IMG/VR virus record: IMGVR_UViG_3300032294_001929 | Location: 1 to 22,312 of that record | From: a virus | Reading direction: 5' to 3' (one strand) | Length of the DNA stretch: 22,312 nt | Shown: one piece after another, positions 1-6,598 of the stretch | Position numbering within the stretch: position 1 is the stretch's first letter | How the letters are laid out: each line of letters starts with the position of its first letter | Translations under genes and position numbers: made by a program | Notes under the pieces: generated by a model | Seen by the model: the letters and a program-made list of their open reading frames with translations, nothing else | Databases searched by the model: none | Told to the model about the DNA's origin: nothing

Positions 1-1
1 T

Positions 2-1414
2 GTTCTTAGTAGTATTGCAGCGTGGTATAGTATAGTAGGATTGACTGCAATTTTTGCAGCAGCAGTTATACCCATTATCATTATGGGTGCTAGTTTAGAA
101 CTAGCAAAGGTAGTTACAACAATCTGGCTACACCGCTATTGGGAAAAATGTAAAACTTCAATGAAAGTATACTTATGTTCGGCTGTTGCTGTATTAGCGA
201 TAGTAACAAGCATGGGTATTTTTGGTTTTTTAAGTAAGGCACACCTAGACCAAAGCATACCTTCTGGTGATGTAGAATCACAATTACGACTTATTGATGA
301 AAAAATTACTATTCAAAAAGACCTCATAGTAAGTGAACGAGAAAACATACAATCAGCAAGAAATGCTTTAGCACAACTTGATAATCAGGTAAATGCAAGA
401 CTGGACAGAGGTACAACCGAAGCCAGTGCAGAGCGCAGTGTTCAAATTAGAAATCAGCAACGCCGTGAACGACAGGCGTTGACTAAAGAGATAAGCGATA
501 GTCAAAGTAGAATCGAACAAATCAATAATACTATACAGCAAATAAACCTTGAAAAGGCACCCATTGCTGCAAGTTATAGAAAAATCGAAGCAGAAGTTGG
601 TCCTATCAAGTATATTGCCGCGTTGCTATACGGGGACGATCCAGATAAAAACACACTAGAACGAGCAGTACGCTGGGTAATCATACTTCTTATATTTGTT
701 TTTGACCCACTGGCACTGGTATTAGTATTGGCTGCAATAAGCAGTTATCGTTGGGAATTTGATAAAAGTGACACAAGCACTGAAAATATAACAAATCAAA
801 ATATCGATAACAATCCAAAACAACCCATTGAAGAGAAAGTTGTAACTGATGTTGTCGTAAATGAAGAAATATTACCTGTAAAAAAAAAGAAAGTAACTAA
901 AAAACCTACCGATGTTAAATATAAAAAGGTAGAGTATAAACCCAAACGCACTAAAGATAAACCTAAAAAAATTAAATCAGAAGACAAAAAAACAACTCAG
1001 GATATAGTTACTGAGGGTGTTACTCCTGTACATGATAAAGGCAACGGTTATGTAGAATTTGAAGGTAAACTTTTTCAAAGCAACGCATTAAAAGAAATAA
1101 GACCTGATTTGTTTTCTGCAAAAAATGATGTGCTATCGGGAAATAATATCGGTAGTAACTTTGGAACATCATTTCCCAAAATAGCAAGTAAAGGATTTAT
1201 ATTCGTTAGAGTAGATGTAAGCCCCAATAAAGTTTATAAATTTGACGGGCAAAAATGGATAGAAATCAATAAAGAAGCAACTCAAAGTTACTTATATGAT
1301 GCAGATTATATGAATTTTTTAGCCAATAAGGTTTATTCAAAAGAATATGATATTGAATTGCTCACAGAGCATGAGCGAAGTGAGTTAGAAATTTTCTTAA
1401 AAAACAAAAAATAA
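2..1414 (+). CDS. membrane-anchored coiled-coil protein, 5' end missing
   Basis: The reading frame is open from base 2, so the true start lies before the window; the TTG at 41 is only the first start-like codon inside it. Counting from that TTG, hydrophobic segments lie at about residues 1-20, 43-64 and 210-234. Between the second and third is a charged, Gln/Glu/Arg-rich stretch (about 80-185) that looks like a long coiled coil. A lysine-rich linker (about 275-320) follows, then a small C-terminal domain. The third membrane segment contains the motif FDPLALVLVLAA, which I associate with membrane proteins of marine T4-like phages. The function is unknown; the layout suggests an envelope-associated or virion scaffold protein. 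It is followed by clpX after 35 bases. Confidence 0.8.
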   Translation, partial: VLSSIAAWYSIVGLTAIFAAAVIPIIIMGASLELAKVVTTIWLHRYWEKCKTSMKVYLCSAVAVLAIVTSMGIFGFLSKAHLDQSIPSGDVESQLRLIDEKITIQKDLIVSERENIQSARNALAQLDNQVNARLDRGTTEASAERSVQIRNQQRRERQALTKEISDSQSRIEQINNTIQQINLEKAPIAASYRKIEAEVGPIKYIAALLYGDDPDKNTLERAVRWVIILLIFVFDPLALVLVLAAISSYRWEFDKSDTSTENITNQNIDNNPKQPIEEKVVTDVVVNEEILPVKKKKVTKKPTDVKYKKVEYKPKRTKDKPKKIKSEDKKTTQDIVTEGVTPVHDKGNGYVEFEGKLFQSNALKEIRPDLFSAKNDVLSGNNIGSNFGTSFPKIASKGFIFVRVDVSPNKVYKFDGQKWIEINKEATQSYLYDADYMNFLANKVYSKEYDIELLTEHERSELEIFLKNKK

Positions 1415-1449
1415 TTTATTAGATATTAAAAACTACTAAGTAATACATT

Positions 1450-2670
1450 ATGAGTGAAAATCAAATAGACATTTGCAGTTTTTGCAATACACATAAAGAC
1501 CATCGTAAAAAACTTATAGTATCTGGCACAGTAGCAATATGTGATTATTGTAGTAATCTGTGTCACGACCTAATAAAAAACGATGCTAAACCAGAAGAAC
1601 TTGAGATTTTGCAACAAGACTCTATAGAAAAAAGATTGCAAGATGTAGACGCTATAAAAATTAAAAAGCATTTGGATGAATATATTGTTGGTCAAGATAA
1701 AGCAAAAAAGGTTTTGTCAGTTGCAATCGCCAACCATTACAAGAGAATTTGTCATCCTAGCACAGATATTAGTATACAAAAGGGTAATGTCTTATTGTTA
1801 GGACCAACGGGGTCTGGTAAAACCTTACTTGCAAAAACTGCTGCTAAATTTTTAGATGTACCGTTCATTATTGCAGATGCTACTAGCCTCACAGAAGCAG
1901 GCTATGTAGGAGACGATGTAGAAAGCATGATAAGTATGTTGTTAAATGCAGCAAACGGAGACATAAATGCAGCAGAAAAAGGTATAGTGTTTATCGATGA
2001 AATTGATAAGATTGCAAGAAAAAGTGAAGGTTCTAGTATAACAAGAGATGTATCGGGCGAAGGTGTCCAGCAAGCCTTATTAAAGTTGATTGAAGGTACT
2101 AAATGCCGCATTCCTGCCAATGGTGGAAGAAAGCATCCAGAGACTGCTATGAATACAATTGACACTAAAAATATTCTTTTTATTGTGGGTGGTGCGTTCG
2201 TGGGTCTTGAAGATATTATTAAAAGAAGAGAAAAGGGCAGCGCAATAGGATTCGGCGCTGATGTTAAAACGAACAATTATAAACCAGATTTGGACTCTGT
2301 TACACCCGAAGATTTAACAAAATTTGGTATGATACCTGAATTTGTGGGTAGATTTGCTACTACTATTTCAATACAAGAATTGGATAAAGTGCAACTCAAG
2401 AAGGTATTGACTGGAGTAAAAAATAACTATATAGCACAATATCAATATTTGCTAAGTTTAGACAATATTGACTTAACTTTTGACGATAGTGCTATAGAAC
2501 AAATAGTATCAAACTGCTTGACTTTAAAGACAGGTGCAAGAGGTCTTCAAACTGAGGTCGAAAGAACACTTATGCCTCATATGTTTAATGTCAGCAAATA
2601 TAAGAAAAAGGGAATAAAAAAGATAAATATTAGTCAAGAATTAGTAAAGGAACCCAAAGAACTATTATGA
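1450..2670 (+). CDS. clpX: ATP-dependent unfoldase ClpX
   Basis: The product is a full-length 406-residue ClpX, close to the 424 residues of the E. coli protein. It has the N-terminal Cys4 zinc-binding domain (C9, C12, C31, C34), Walker A GPTGSGKT (118-125), pore-1 loop GYVG (151-154), Walker B with E184 (FIDEID), the RKH pore loop, the ClpP-docking IGF loop (266-268, followed by GA) and the sensor-2 GARGLQ motif. Family knowledge: a hexameric ring that unfolds tagged proteins and feeds them to ClpP. The kept IGF loop and the clpP gene about 2.8 kb downstream imply a working phage ClpXP, or docking onto host ClpP. No clear ribosome-binding site precedes the ATG; a CTAAGTA box lies 7 bases upstream. 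The last 4 bases overlap the bS21 gene. Confidence 0.97.
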   Translation: MSENQIDICSFCNTHKDHRKKLIVSGTVAICDYCSNLCHDLIKNDAKPEELEILQQDSIEKRLQDVDAIKIKKHLDEYIVGQDKAKKVLSVAIANHYKRICHPSTDISIQKGNVLLLGPTGSGKTLLAKTAAKFLDVPFIIADATSLTEAGYVGDDVESMISMLLNAANGDINAAEKGIVFIDEIDKIARKSEGSSITRDVSGEGVQQALLKLIEGTKCRIPANGGRKHPETAMNTIDTKNILFIVGGAFVGLEDIIKRREKGSAIGFGADVKTNNYKPDLDSVTPEDLTKFGMIPEFVGRFATTISIQELDKVQLKKVLTGVKNNYIAQYQYLLSLDNIDLTFDDSAIEQIVSNCLTLKTGARGLQTEVERTLMPHMFNVSKYKKKGIKKINISQELVKEPKELL

Positions 2671-2885
2671 ATTTAAATGGTAGAAGAGTAATCGTAAAAG
2701 ACGGCAATGTAGATAAAGCACTACGAAAGTTTAAGAAAAAAATATCAGACAGCGGTATGCTGTTTGAATTACAGCAAAGAGAAAGATATACAAAGCCCAG
2801 TGTAGAAAGAAAAATGGCTAAAAGCATGGCTAAAAAACGCTGGCAAAAGTATCTACAACAGAACAATTTCCCGAACAGCAATTAA
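2667..2885 (+). CDS. rpsU: 30S ribosomal protein bS21
   Basis: The 72-residue protein matches bS21 along its length: an N-terminal VIVKDG strand, the helix [13 protein letters not shown], the segment [16 protein letters not shown], and a basic C-terminal helix ending near KKRWQKY. In bacteria bS21 sits at the 30S platform next to the anti-Shine-Dalgarno end of 16S rRNA and helps mRNA initiation. Phage-encoded bS21 is known from marine phages; it could replace host bS21 on ribosomes and bias them towards phage mRNAs. The start overlaps the clpX stop (ATGA), so the two are translationally coupled; an AAGGA lies about 15 bases upstream. IF-1 and an L7/L12-like protein elsewhere in the window strengthen the translation theme. 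Confidence 0.95.
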   Translation: MNLNGRRVIVKDGNVDKALRKFKKKISDSGMLFELQQRERYTKPSVERKMAKSMAKKRWQKYLQQNNFPNSN

Positions 2886-2895
2886 CCCTAAAATA

Positions 2896-2921
2896 CTAGA
2901 ATTTTTTGCGAAATTCGCTAG
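2896..2921 (+). other. weak hairpin after rpsU
   Basis: CTAG at both ends plus an inner AATTT/AAATT pairing can form a 4+5 bp stem with a small bulge. It is AT-rich and has no T-run behind it. It separates rpsU from the late promoter of hsp20 and could be a weak terminator or an RNA 3'-end stabiliser. Confidence 0.3.
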
Positions 2922-2929
2922 AATAAATA
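2922..2929 (+). promoter_or_regulatory. T4-late-type promoter box for hsp20
   Basis: AATAAATA matches the T4 late consensus TATAAATA at 7 of 8 positions. Transcription would start about 5-6 bases downstream, near 2935, exactly where the structured hsp20 leader begins. The box is short and AT-rich, so the call rests on its position. Confidence 0.55.
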
Positions 2930-2934
2930 CTTAG

Positions 2935-2990
2935 ATAATGATGCCGATTGTCGGGTCATTATAGTCATAACTTGCTTATAAAGGAGAAAT
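2935..2990 (+). promoter_or_regulatory. ROSE-like RNA thermometer in the hsp20 leader
   Basis: The leader starts with a hairpin of 7 bp (2935-2941 with 2956-2962) plus 4 bp (CCGA 2944-2947 with TCGG 2951-2954) around a TTG loop. It is followed by CTTGCTT (2971-2977) facing AAAGGAG (2980-2986, the ribosome-binding site). UUGCU is the conserved anti-Shine-Dalgarno box of ROSE elements, which control ibpA-type small heat-shock genes in alpha- and gammaproteobacteria and pair imperfectly with AGGA through G-G and pyrimidine contacts. The order (leader hairpin, UUGCU, short loop, AGGAG, ATG) fits. The pairing is weak on paper, as expected for a thermometer. I could not fold it by computation. Confidence 0.6.
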
Positions 2991-2993
2991 AAT

Positions 2994-3452
2994 ATGACAA
3001 ACAACACATTAACTTTGCGTTCCTTTGACATTCCGTCAATTAATAAATTCGGCATTGGGTTCGACAACATCTTTGACGAACTGCAACGAATTTCCCTACA
3101 ACAGGGTAATCAGAATTACCCTCCATACAATGTAGTCAAATATGACGAAAATACTTCCGTCATTGAGTTGGCTGTTGCTGGGTTCCGTGAGGGTGATATT
3201 ACGGTAACTGTTGGAAAGAACCAACTTACTATTGTGGGTGAAAAGGTTGAAAATCTAGATGAACTAGACAAGAATGTAGAATATATACATCGTGGTATTA
3301 GTTCACGCAGTTTCAATCGAACATTTGCAATTGCTAACTATGTCGAAGTTACTGGTGCAGATGTAAGTAATGGCATATTGTCTATCAAACTTGAGCGTAA
3401 GATTCCAGAAGAATTGAAGCCAAGGACTATTGCTATTTCTTTCAATAAATAA
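2994..3452 (+). CDS. small heat-shock protein, Hsp20/IbpA type
   Basis: The product is a 152-residue alpha-crystallin-domain protein. It carries the IbpA-like entry motif YPPYNVVKYDE (about residue 43), a conserved AVAGF, the Hsp20 core GILSIKLERKIPEELKPR, and the C-terminal I-x-I anchor (IAI) that locks oligomers. Family role: an ATP-independent holdase that binds unfolding proteins and hands them to refolding or proteolytic machines. Small heat-shock proteins are common in T4-like cyanophages and related marine phages, where a role in virion or scaffold folding is assumed. Here it lies among clp genes, so it may act with phage ClpXP. A strong AAGGAG lies 8 bases before the ATG inside the predicted thermometer. 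Confidence 0.96.
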   Translation: MTNNTLTLRSFDIPSINKFGIGFDNIFDELQRISLQQGNQNYPPYNVVKYDENTSVIELAVAGFREGDITVTVGKNQLTIVGEKVENLDELDKNVEYIHRGISSRSFNRTFAIANYVEVTGADVSNGILSIKLERKIPEELKPRTIAISFNK

Positions 3453-3468
3453 TACAATAGTGACTAAT

Positions 3469-3498
3469 GTGTTCGCAGTCAATCGTGGCTGCGAACAC
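3469..3498 (+). other. perfect 10-bp hairpin between hsp20 and clpS
   Basis: GTGTTCGCAG (3469-3478) and CTGCGAACAC (3489-3498) are exact reverse complements around a 10-base loop. No T-run follows, so it is not a classical intrinsic terminator. It ends 6 bases before the AAAGGA of clpS and may be an RNA-processing, stability or translation-control element. Confidence 0.75.
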
Positions 3499-3520
3499 TC
3501 ACAACAAAGGAACTAATTTT

Positions 3521-3826
3521 ATGGGCACAAAATCAGAAACAATGATTAAAATCAAGACAGATTTGAAGGAACCACCTCTTTACCGTATCATTTATGTAAA
3601 TGATAATGTAACAACAGTTGAGTTTGTGATTGGTTCTTTAATCAACTATTTTGATTATGGATTTGATACTGCAACTGAAATCACAAAGAACATCCATGAA
3701 CAAGGAAGTGCTGTGGTTGCGGTTTTGCCCTATGAACTTGCCGAACAAAAAGGTGTAGAAGTGATTCTTGATGCTAGAAATCAAGGATATCCTTTAGAGG
3801 TTCGGGTAGAAGCAGAAAAAAATTAA
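3521..3826 (+). CDS. clpS: ClpS-type N-degron adaptor
   Basis: The 101-residue product has the ClpS core: PLYRIIYVNDN, TTVEFVIGSL, the helix ending NIHEQG, and the QGYPLEVRVE C-terminus. ClpS binds proteins with bulky N-terminal residues and delivers them to ClpA or ClpC for ClpP. Relative to E. coli ClpS the pocket keeps Asn34, Asp35, Thr38 and His66 (N27, D28, T31, H59 here), but Asp36 is Asn (N29) and the gatekeeper Met40 is Val (V33), which may change N-degron preference. An in-frame ATG at 3467 lies inside the upstream hairpin; ATG 3521 has AAAGGAAC at good spacing, so I chose it. No ClpA or ClpC is in the window, so the partner would be host-encoded or ClpS acts as an inhibitor. The 3' end meets the opposing gene with a 4-base overlap. 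Confidence 0.95.
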   Translation: MGTKSETMIKIKTDLKEPPLYRIIYVNDNVTTVEFVIGSLINYFDYGFDTATEITKNIHEQGSAVVAVLPYELAEQKGVEVILDARNQGYPLEVRVEAEKN

Positions 3827-4515
3827 AGCGTGATATTGATTCTTTTTGGCCAATATACTGAATTTTTCTTATAAGGGTTACTTACATATTTGACGCCTTT
3901 GACAACTGTATCAACAGTTTGTTCATTGCATCCAAACGCCCAGTGTGTAATTTTCATTTCAGTATCATTGCTTAGACAATACCCGGGATATATATGGTCA
4001 TCCACATGTTTTGGCAGTTGTCCAAAATAAAGGTCTTTTTCGGGTATACATGCAGTAATCAATAATATTCTTTTAACATCTAAGTGTCGTTGCAATTTAG
4101 AAACAGAATCACCTAAATATGCTATGTCTTCTAGTCTAGATTTTATTAATCTAGCATCAATGTCATCTAACTTATCAGCACTCCAGCCATTAGCACCTAG
4201 TATAGCAATACCGTCAATAATGACTACATGATGGTATAAAAAAGCAACTTTTGGTAATTTTTTAATAAGTGCTGCTATTTCTTTTGTTCGTGTTTCGTGG
4301 TCAAGTGCTGTTTTATATTCCAGTAGTCCCGGAACATAAAAAACACCTTGGTAAAACTTACTTAAATGAGATAGGACTTGATATAAAGTCCTTAAATCTT
4401 CGCTGACATTGCCTGCAACAATACAATAAAGGCTGGTGCTTTTACCTTCCCAATCAAATTCTTCATTGGGACCTATATTGATATCGTTGATTAAGTCAAA
4501 TCCTATCTCAAGCAC
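3823..4515 (-). CDS. metallophosphoesterase-fold protein without metal ligands (pseudoenzyme)
   Basis: The 230-residue product aligns end to end with the intact phosphoesterase at 11805-12635. CIVAGNV matches LVLSGDI, FYQGVFYVPGLLEY matches HYKHVIYVAGNHEF, VVIIDGIAILGANGW matches KTIDGVTFVGCTLW, ILLITACIP matches IVVCTHMAP, and KGVKYVSNP matches GDTRVVCNP. At the metal sites DLH becomes DLI, GD becomes GN (35-36), GNHE becomes GLLE (63-66), TH becomes TA (154-155), and GHVH becomes FGCN. Only the first Asp survives. It is therefore probably catalytically dead and may bind a partner or ligand. The start is GTG with a weak ribosome-binding site, 2 bases after the upstream minus-strand gene. Confidence 0.75.
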   Translation of the reverse strand: MLEIGFDLINDINIGPNEEFDWEGKSTSLYCIVAGNVSEDLRTLYQVLSHLSKFYQGVFYVPGLLEYKTALDHETRTKEIAALIKKLPKVAFLYHHVVIIDGIAILGANGWSADKLDDIDARLIKSRLEDIAYLGDSVSKLQRHLDVKRILLITACIPEKDLYFGQLPKHVDDHIYPGYCLSNDTEMKITHWAFGCNEQTVDTVVKGVKYVSNPYKKNSVYWPKRINITL

Positions 4516-4517
4516 AA

Positions 4518-4796
4518 TTACTTAGCGACTTTAAGTTTTGGAGTCTTTGCTTTCTTAGCCTTTCCAGCAGCCTTTTTGGCGACTTTCTTTACTTTTTCAG
4601 CGACTTCGACTACATCGGCGGCATTTACCTTACCGTCCTTATTTACATCTAAAACCTCAACTACTTCGGTTTTAACTGTTTCTAGAACGGGTTCAGTATT
4701 AGTAGAGCCCAATTCCTTGTCTACGCTTCTATTTATCAAACGGTAAACAACGAAACCGACAACTAAAACTGCTAATAATCCTAATAACCATGTCAT
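4518..4796 (-). CDS. single-pass membrane protein with one EF-hand (dockerin-like) loop and Lys/Ala-rich tail
   Basis: The 92-residue product starts with a membrane helix (about 3-18), then a short acidic linker, then DVNKDGKVNAAD (about residues 50-61). That is a canonical calcium-binding loop with ligands at positions 1, 3, 5, 9 and 12, as in EF-hands and dockerin repeats. The C-terminus is a Lys/Ala-rich, histone-H1-like tail (KKAAGKAKKAK). Only one loop is present, whereas dockerins normally have two. It may be a calcium-dependent tether at the host membrane with a nucleic-acid-binding tail; this is inference. It has AGGAG upstream and a late-type promoter on the minus strand, and is followed by the pseudoenzyme gene. 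Confidence 0.8.
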   Translation of the reverse strand: MTWLLGLLAVLVVGFVVYRLINRSVDKELGSTNTEPVLETVKTEVVEVLDVNKDGKVNAADVVEVAEKVKKVAKKAAGKAKKAKTPKLKVAK

Positions 4797-4815
4797 ATAA
4801 CTTCTCCTAAAAAAG

Positions 4816-4823
4816 TATTTATT
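4816..4823 (-). promoter_or_regulatory. T4-late-type promoter box, minus strand
   Basis: Read on the minus strand this is AATAAATA followed by C, 19 bases before the start codon at 4796, with AGGAG in between. It would drive the two minus-strand genes and is divergent from the plus-strand box at 4862. Confidence 0.5.
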
Positions 4824-4861
4824 TCTTGGTTAGGGCTTTAATTTTTTTCTTAGAATTGACG

Positions 4862-4868
4862 ATAAATA
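4862..4868 (+). promoter_or_regulatory. T4-late-type promoter box for the SprT-like gene
   Basis: ATAAATA lies 23 bases before the ATG at 4892. With the minus-strand box at 4816-4823 it makes a divergent late promoter pair about 40 bases apart. Confidence 0.45.
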
Positions 4869-4891
4869 TAAGAAACTAACAGGGTATCGGT

Positions 4892-5383
4892 ATGTACCAT
4901 AAAACCACACTTAAAAAGTTGATGAGTGAGGAATTGCCAAGTTTAACTTTTCAGAGAAAGTTGTCATATGTCACCAGTGTAAGAGAAGTCAAAGCACTAT
5001 ACAGACTTATAAATAAAGAGGTTTTTGGAAATAGATTATGTATGCCCCATATAGAAGTTAGACCCAGATTACAGGGTACATGGGGCTTTTGTTTGGGGTT
5101 GGAAGGTCCATATTCTAGAAAAAGAAGTCGTTGTGCCATAGTAATGTCTAGTAGATGGTATTGTAAACAATGGTTAATAATGGCAATAGCACATGAAATG
5201 TGTCATCAATATGAATGGGACATCATAAGTAAGGGCAGAGAAAGAATGGGCTTACCCCCAGTTATGGCGCATGGGCCTACATTTTACATATGGCGCGATA
5301 AATTAAAATCTAAAGGGATTCCCCTAAAAAGACATACATGCCACGAAAAATGGTTTACTAAACAAAGTCTTTTCAAATGCTAG
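4892..5383 (+). CDS. SprT-like zinc metalloprotease
   Basis: The 163-residue product has HEMCH (H101, E102, H105) as the HExxH zinc and catalytic motif and a third ligand candidate in MAHGPTF (H127). The leading segment ALYRLINKEVFGNRL is typical of SprT/Spartan-type domains. Family role: Spartan and Wss1 degrade DNA-protein crosslinks, while bacterial SprT is poorly known. SprT-like proteins are common in phages. No separate zinc-ribbon tail is obvious, though a CHEKW segment with Cys and His lies near the C-terminus. It sits between ClpS and ClpP, so it joins a block rich in protein-degradation genes. A weak AGGG lies upstream. Confidence 0.85.
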   Translation: MYHKTTLKKLMSEELPSLTFQRKLSYVTSVREVKALYRLINKEVFGNRLCMPHIEVRPRLQGTWGFCLGLEGPYSRKRSRCAIVMSSRWYCKQWLIMAIAHEMCHQYEWDIISKGRERMGLPPVMAHGPTFYIWRDKLKSKGIPLKRHTCHEKWFTKQSLFKC

Positions 5384-5400
5384 TAACATAACCATAACAT

Positions 5401-5429
5401 TTGATTTAATAAATCACAATAGTTATACT
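5401..5429 (+). promoter_or_regulatory. sigma70-type promoter of clpP
   Basis: TTGATT (5401-5406), a 17-base spacer, and TATACT (5424-5429). The predicted start near 5436 gives an approximately 18-base leader carrying AGGAG before the ATG at 5454. This implies that clpP can be expressed by unmodified host RNA polymerase, unlike genes with late boxes. Confidence 0.75.
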
Positions 5430-5453
5430 TGATTTTTATTTACAGGAGTTACT

Positions 5454-6047
5454 ATGAGCCTTGTACCTATTGTTTTGGAACAGACTAGCCGCGGCGAACG
5501 CAGTTATGATATCTACAGTCGTTTATTGCGTGACCGTGTAATCTTGCTTGAAGGCGAGGTTCATGACCAGATGGCAAATCTGATTGTTGCACAATTGCTT
5601 TATCTTGAAAGTGAAAATCCTGAAAAGGATATTAGCCTTTACATCAACAGCCCAGGTGGTAGCGTAACTGCTGGTATGGCGATATATGATGCTATGCAAT
5701 TCATTCAGCCTGATGTAAACACTATTGTCATGGGTCAAGCATGTTCAATGGGCAGTTTGCTTGCGCAATCTGGAGCAAAGGGCAAGCGTATGATTCTACC
5801 CAACGCACGACACATGATTCACCAGCCAAGCGGTGGTGCTAGAGGTCAGGCAACTGACATGGAAATTCAGGTTCGTGAAATCATGGAAATGAAAAAGAAT
5901 CTTACTAACATCTATGTAAAGCACAATAGTGCTAGCAAAACATATGAAGAATTGTCAAGAGATATGGAACGAGATTATTTCATGAGTGCTACACAAGCAC
6001 TGCAATATGGTCTAGTAGACAAGATTATTGAAAAAAGACCCAGTTAA
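5454..6047 (+). CDS. clpP: ATP-dependent Clp protease proteolytic subunit ClpP
   Basis: The 197-residue serine peptidase has the catalytic triad S98 (in CSMGS), H123 (in MIHQP) and D174 (in DMERD), with the N-terminal [15 protein letters not shown] and the [15 protein letters not shown] strand/oxyanion region. The protein begins [16 protein letters not shown], which lines up with the mature N-terminus of E. coli ClpP ([15 protein letters not shown]). It therefore lacks the usual 14-residue propeptide and should not need autoprocessing. Two residues are inserted between His and Asp relative to E. coli. It likely forms the 14-mer chamber for the phage ClpX in this window. AGGAG lies 8 bases before the ATG, and a sigma70-type promoter drives the gene. 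Confidence 0.97.
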   Translation: MSLVPIVLEQTSRGERSYDIYSRLLRDRVILLEGEVHDQMANLIVAQLLYLESENPEKDISLYINSPGGSVTAGMAIYDAMQFIQPDVNTIVMGQACSMGSLLAQSGAKGKRMILPNARHMIHQPSGGARGQATDMEIQVREIMEMKKNLTNIYVKHNSASKTYEELSRDMERDYFMSATQALQYGLVDKIIEKRPS

Positions 6048-6060
6048 TTAGAATAAAAGC

Positions 6061-6089
6061 TTGACAATTGTACCAATATTGTATATAGT
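6061..6089 (+). promoter_or_regulatory. sigma70-type promoter, leaderless gene downstream
   Basis: TTGACA (6061-6066, perfect), a 17-base spacer, TATAGT (6084-6089), then 6 bases to an ATG at 6096. The expected transcription start is 7 bases after the -10 hexamer, which is the A of the ATG. Confidence 0.8.
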
Positions 6090-6095
6090 CTGAAC

Positions 6096-6215
6096 ATGAA
6101 CTTTTGTGTAAGTTGTAACATTACTACTACGGACAAATGTAAGTTTTATCTATGTCCGAAGTGTAAAAAAGAGTTTGAAGAGTTTTTACAACAGTTAAGT
6201 AAAGGTGAATTATGA
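6096..6215 (+). CDS. 39-residue Cys4 zinc-ribbon microprotein
   Basis: A short open frame encodes MNFCVSCNITTTDKC..., with two C-x2-C pairs (C4/C7 and C20/C23, plus C15) and then an acidic helix. This is the layout of a minimal zinc ribbon. Support for coding: the ATG is 6 bases from a very good -10, the frame runs to an ATGA overlap with the next gene at 6212, and two similar microproteins occur in the window. There is no ribosome-binding site because the mRNA is predicted to be leaderless. Function unknown; small zinc ribbons in phages often bind nucleic acid or host polymerase. Confidence 0.7.
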   Translation: MNFCVSCNITTTDKCKFYLCPKCKKEFEEFLQQLSKGEL

Positions 6216-6556
6216 GTAATTTGGATACTAAGTTGCTAGATTATGTTGTTAGAGGTATTGACCTAACAAGTTCTGAAAGGTCGTATGCTCCGACCTTTCG
6301 AAAGGAAATGATTGCCAGAACGGTAATGGTTGAACTTATTAAGGCAGGTCGTAGTGAATTTTTGTTGCTCGGTAATGACGAGGTCGCCAAGTGGTGGAAC
6401 GGAATCGTTACCAGTGTGCGCAACACTATGGAAAAGTACGAACAGGAACTTGAAGAATACAAGGTCAAGATGGATGCATTTAACAAGTTGACAGAGGAAG
6501 AAAGAAAGTTGTTGAAGATTCGTGCTCCTAGGAAGCCACGACGAGCCAAGTTGTAA
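6212..6556 (+). CDS. hypothetical protein with helical middle and basic tail
   Basis: I do not recognise this 114-residue protein. It has a charged, probably helical body, a coiled-coil-prone stretch at about 70-95 (MEKYEQELEEYKVKMDAF) and a strongly basic C-terminus (RAPRKPRRAKL) that could bind nucleic acid. It overlaps the zinc-ribbon microprotein by 4 bases and has AAAGGTG as ribosome-binding site, so it is translated from the same transcript. A terminator follows at 6599. Confidence 0.8.
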   Translation: MSNLDTKLLDYVVRGIDLTSSERSYAPTFRKEMIARTVMVELIKAGRSEFLLLGNDEVAKWWNGIVTSVRNTMEKYEQELEEYKVKMDAFNKLTEEERKLLKIRAPRKPRRAKL

Positions 6557-6598
6557 GTTATTGATTTATATAGAATTATAAATCTTGACTTTTACATG

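Noticed and set aside
3050-3075. GGGTTCGAC and the similar GGGTTCGAT near 12598, resembling tRNA T-loops
   Set aside because: Both lie inside strongly supported coding sequences (hsp20 and the phosphoesterase) and have no acceptor or anticodon stem around them.
3467-3520. Longer ClpS start at ATG 3467
   Set aside because: The ATG is at the foot of a perfect hairpin, has no ribosome-binding site, and the extra 18 residues are not part of the family; ATG 3521 has AAAGGA.
5410-5416. AATAAATC upstream of clpP as a late box
   Set aside because: The last base departs from the consensus, and the sequence is the spacer of a good sigma70-type promoter.
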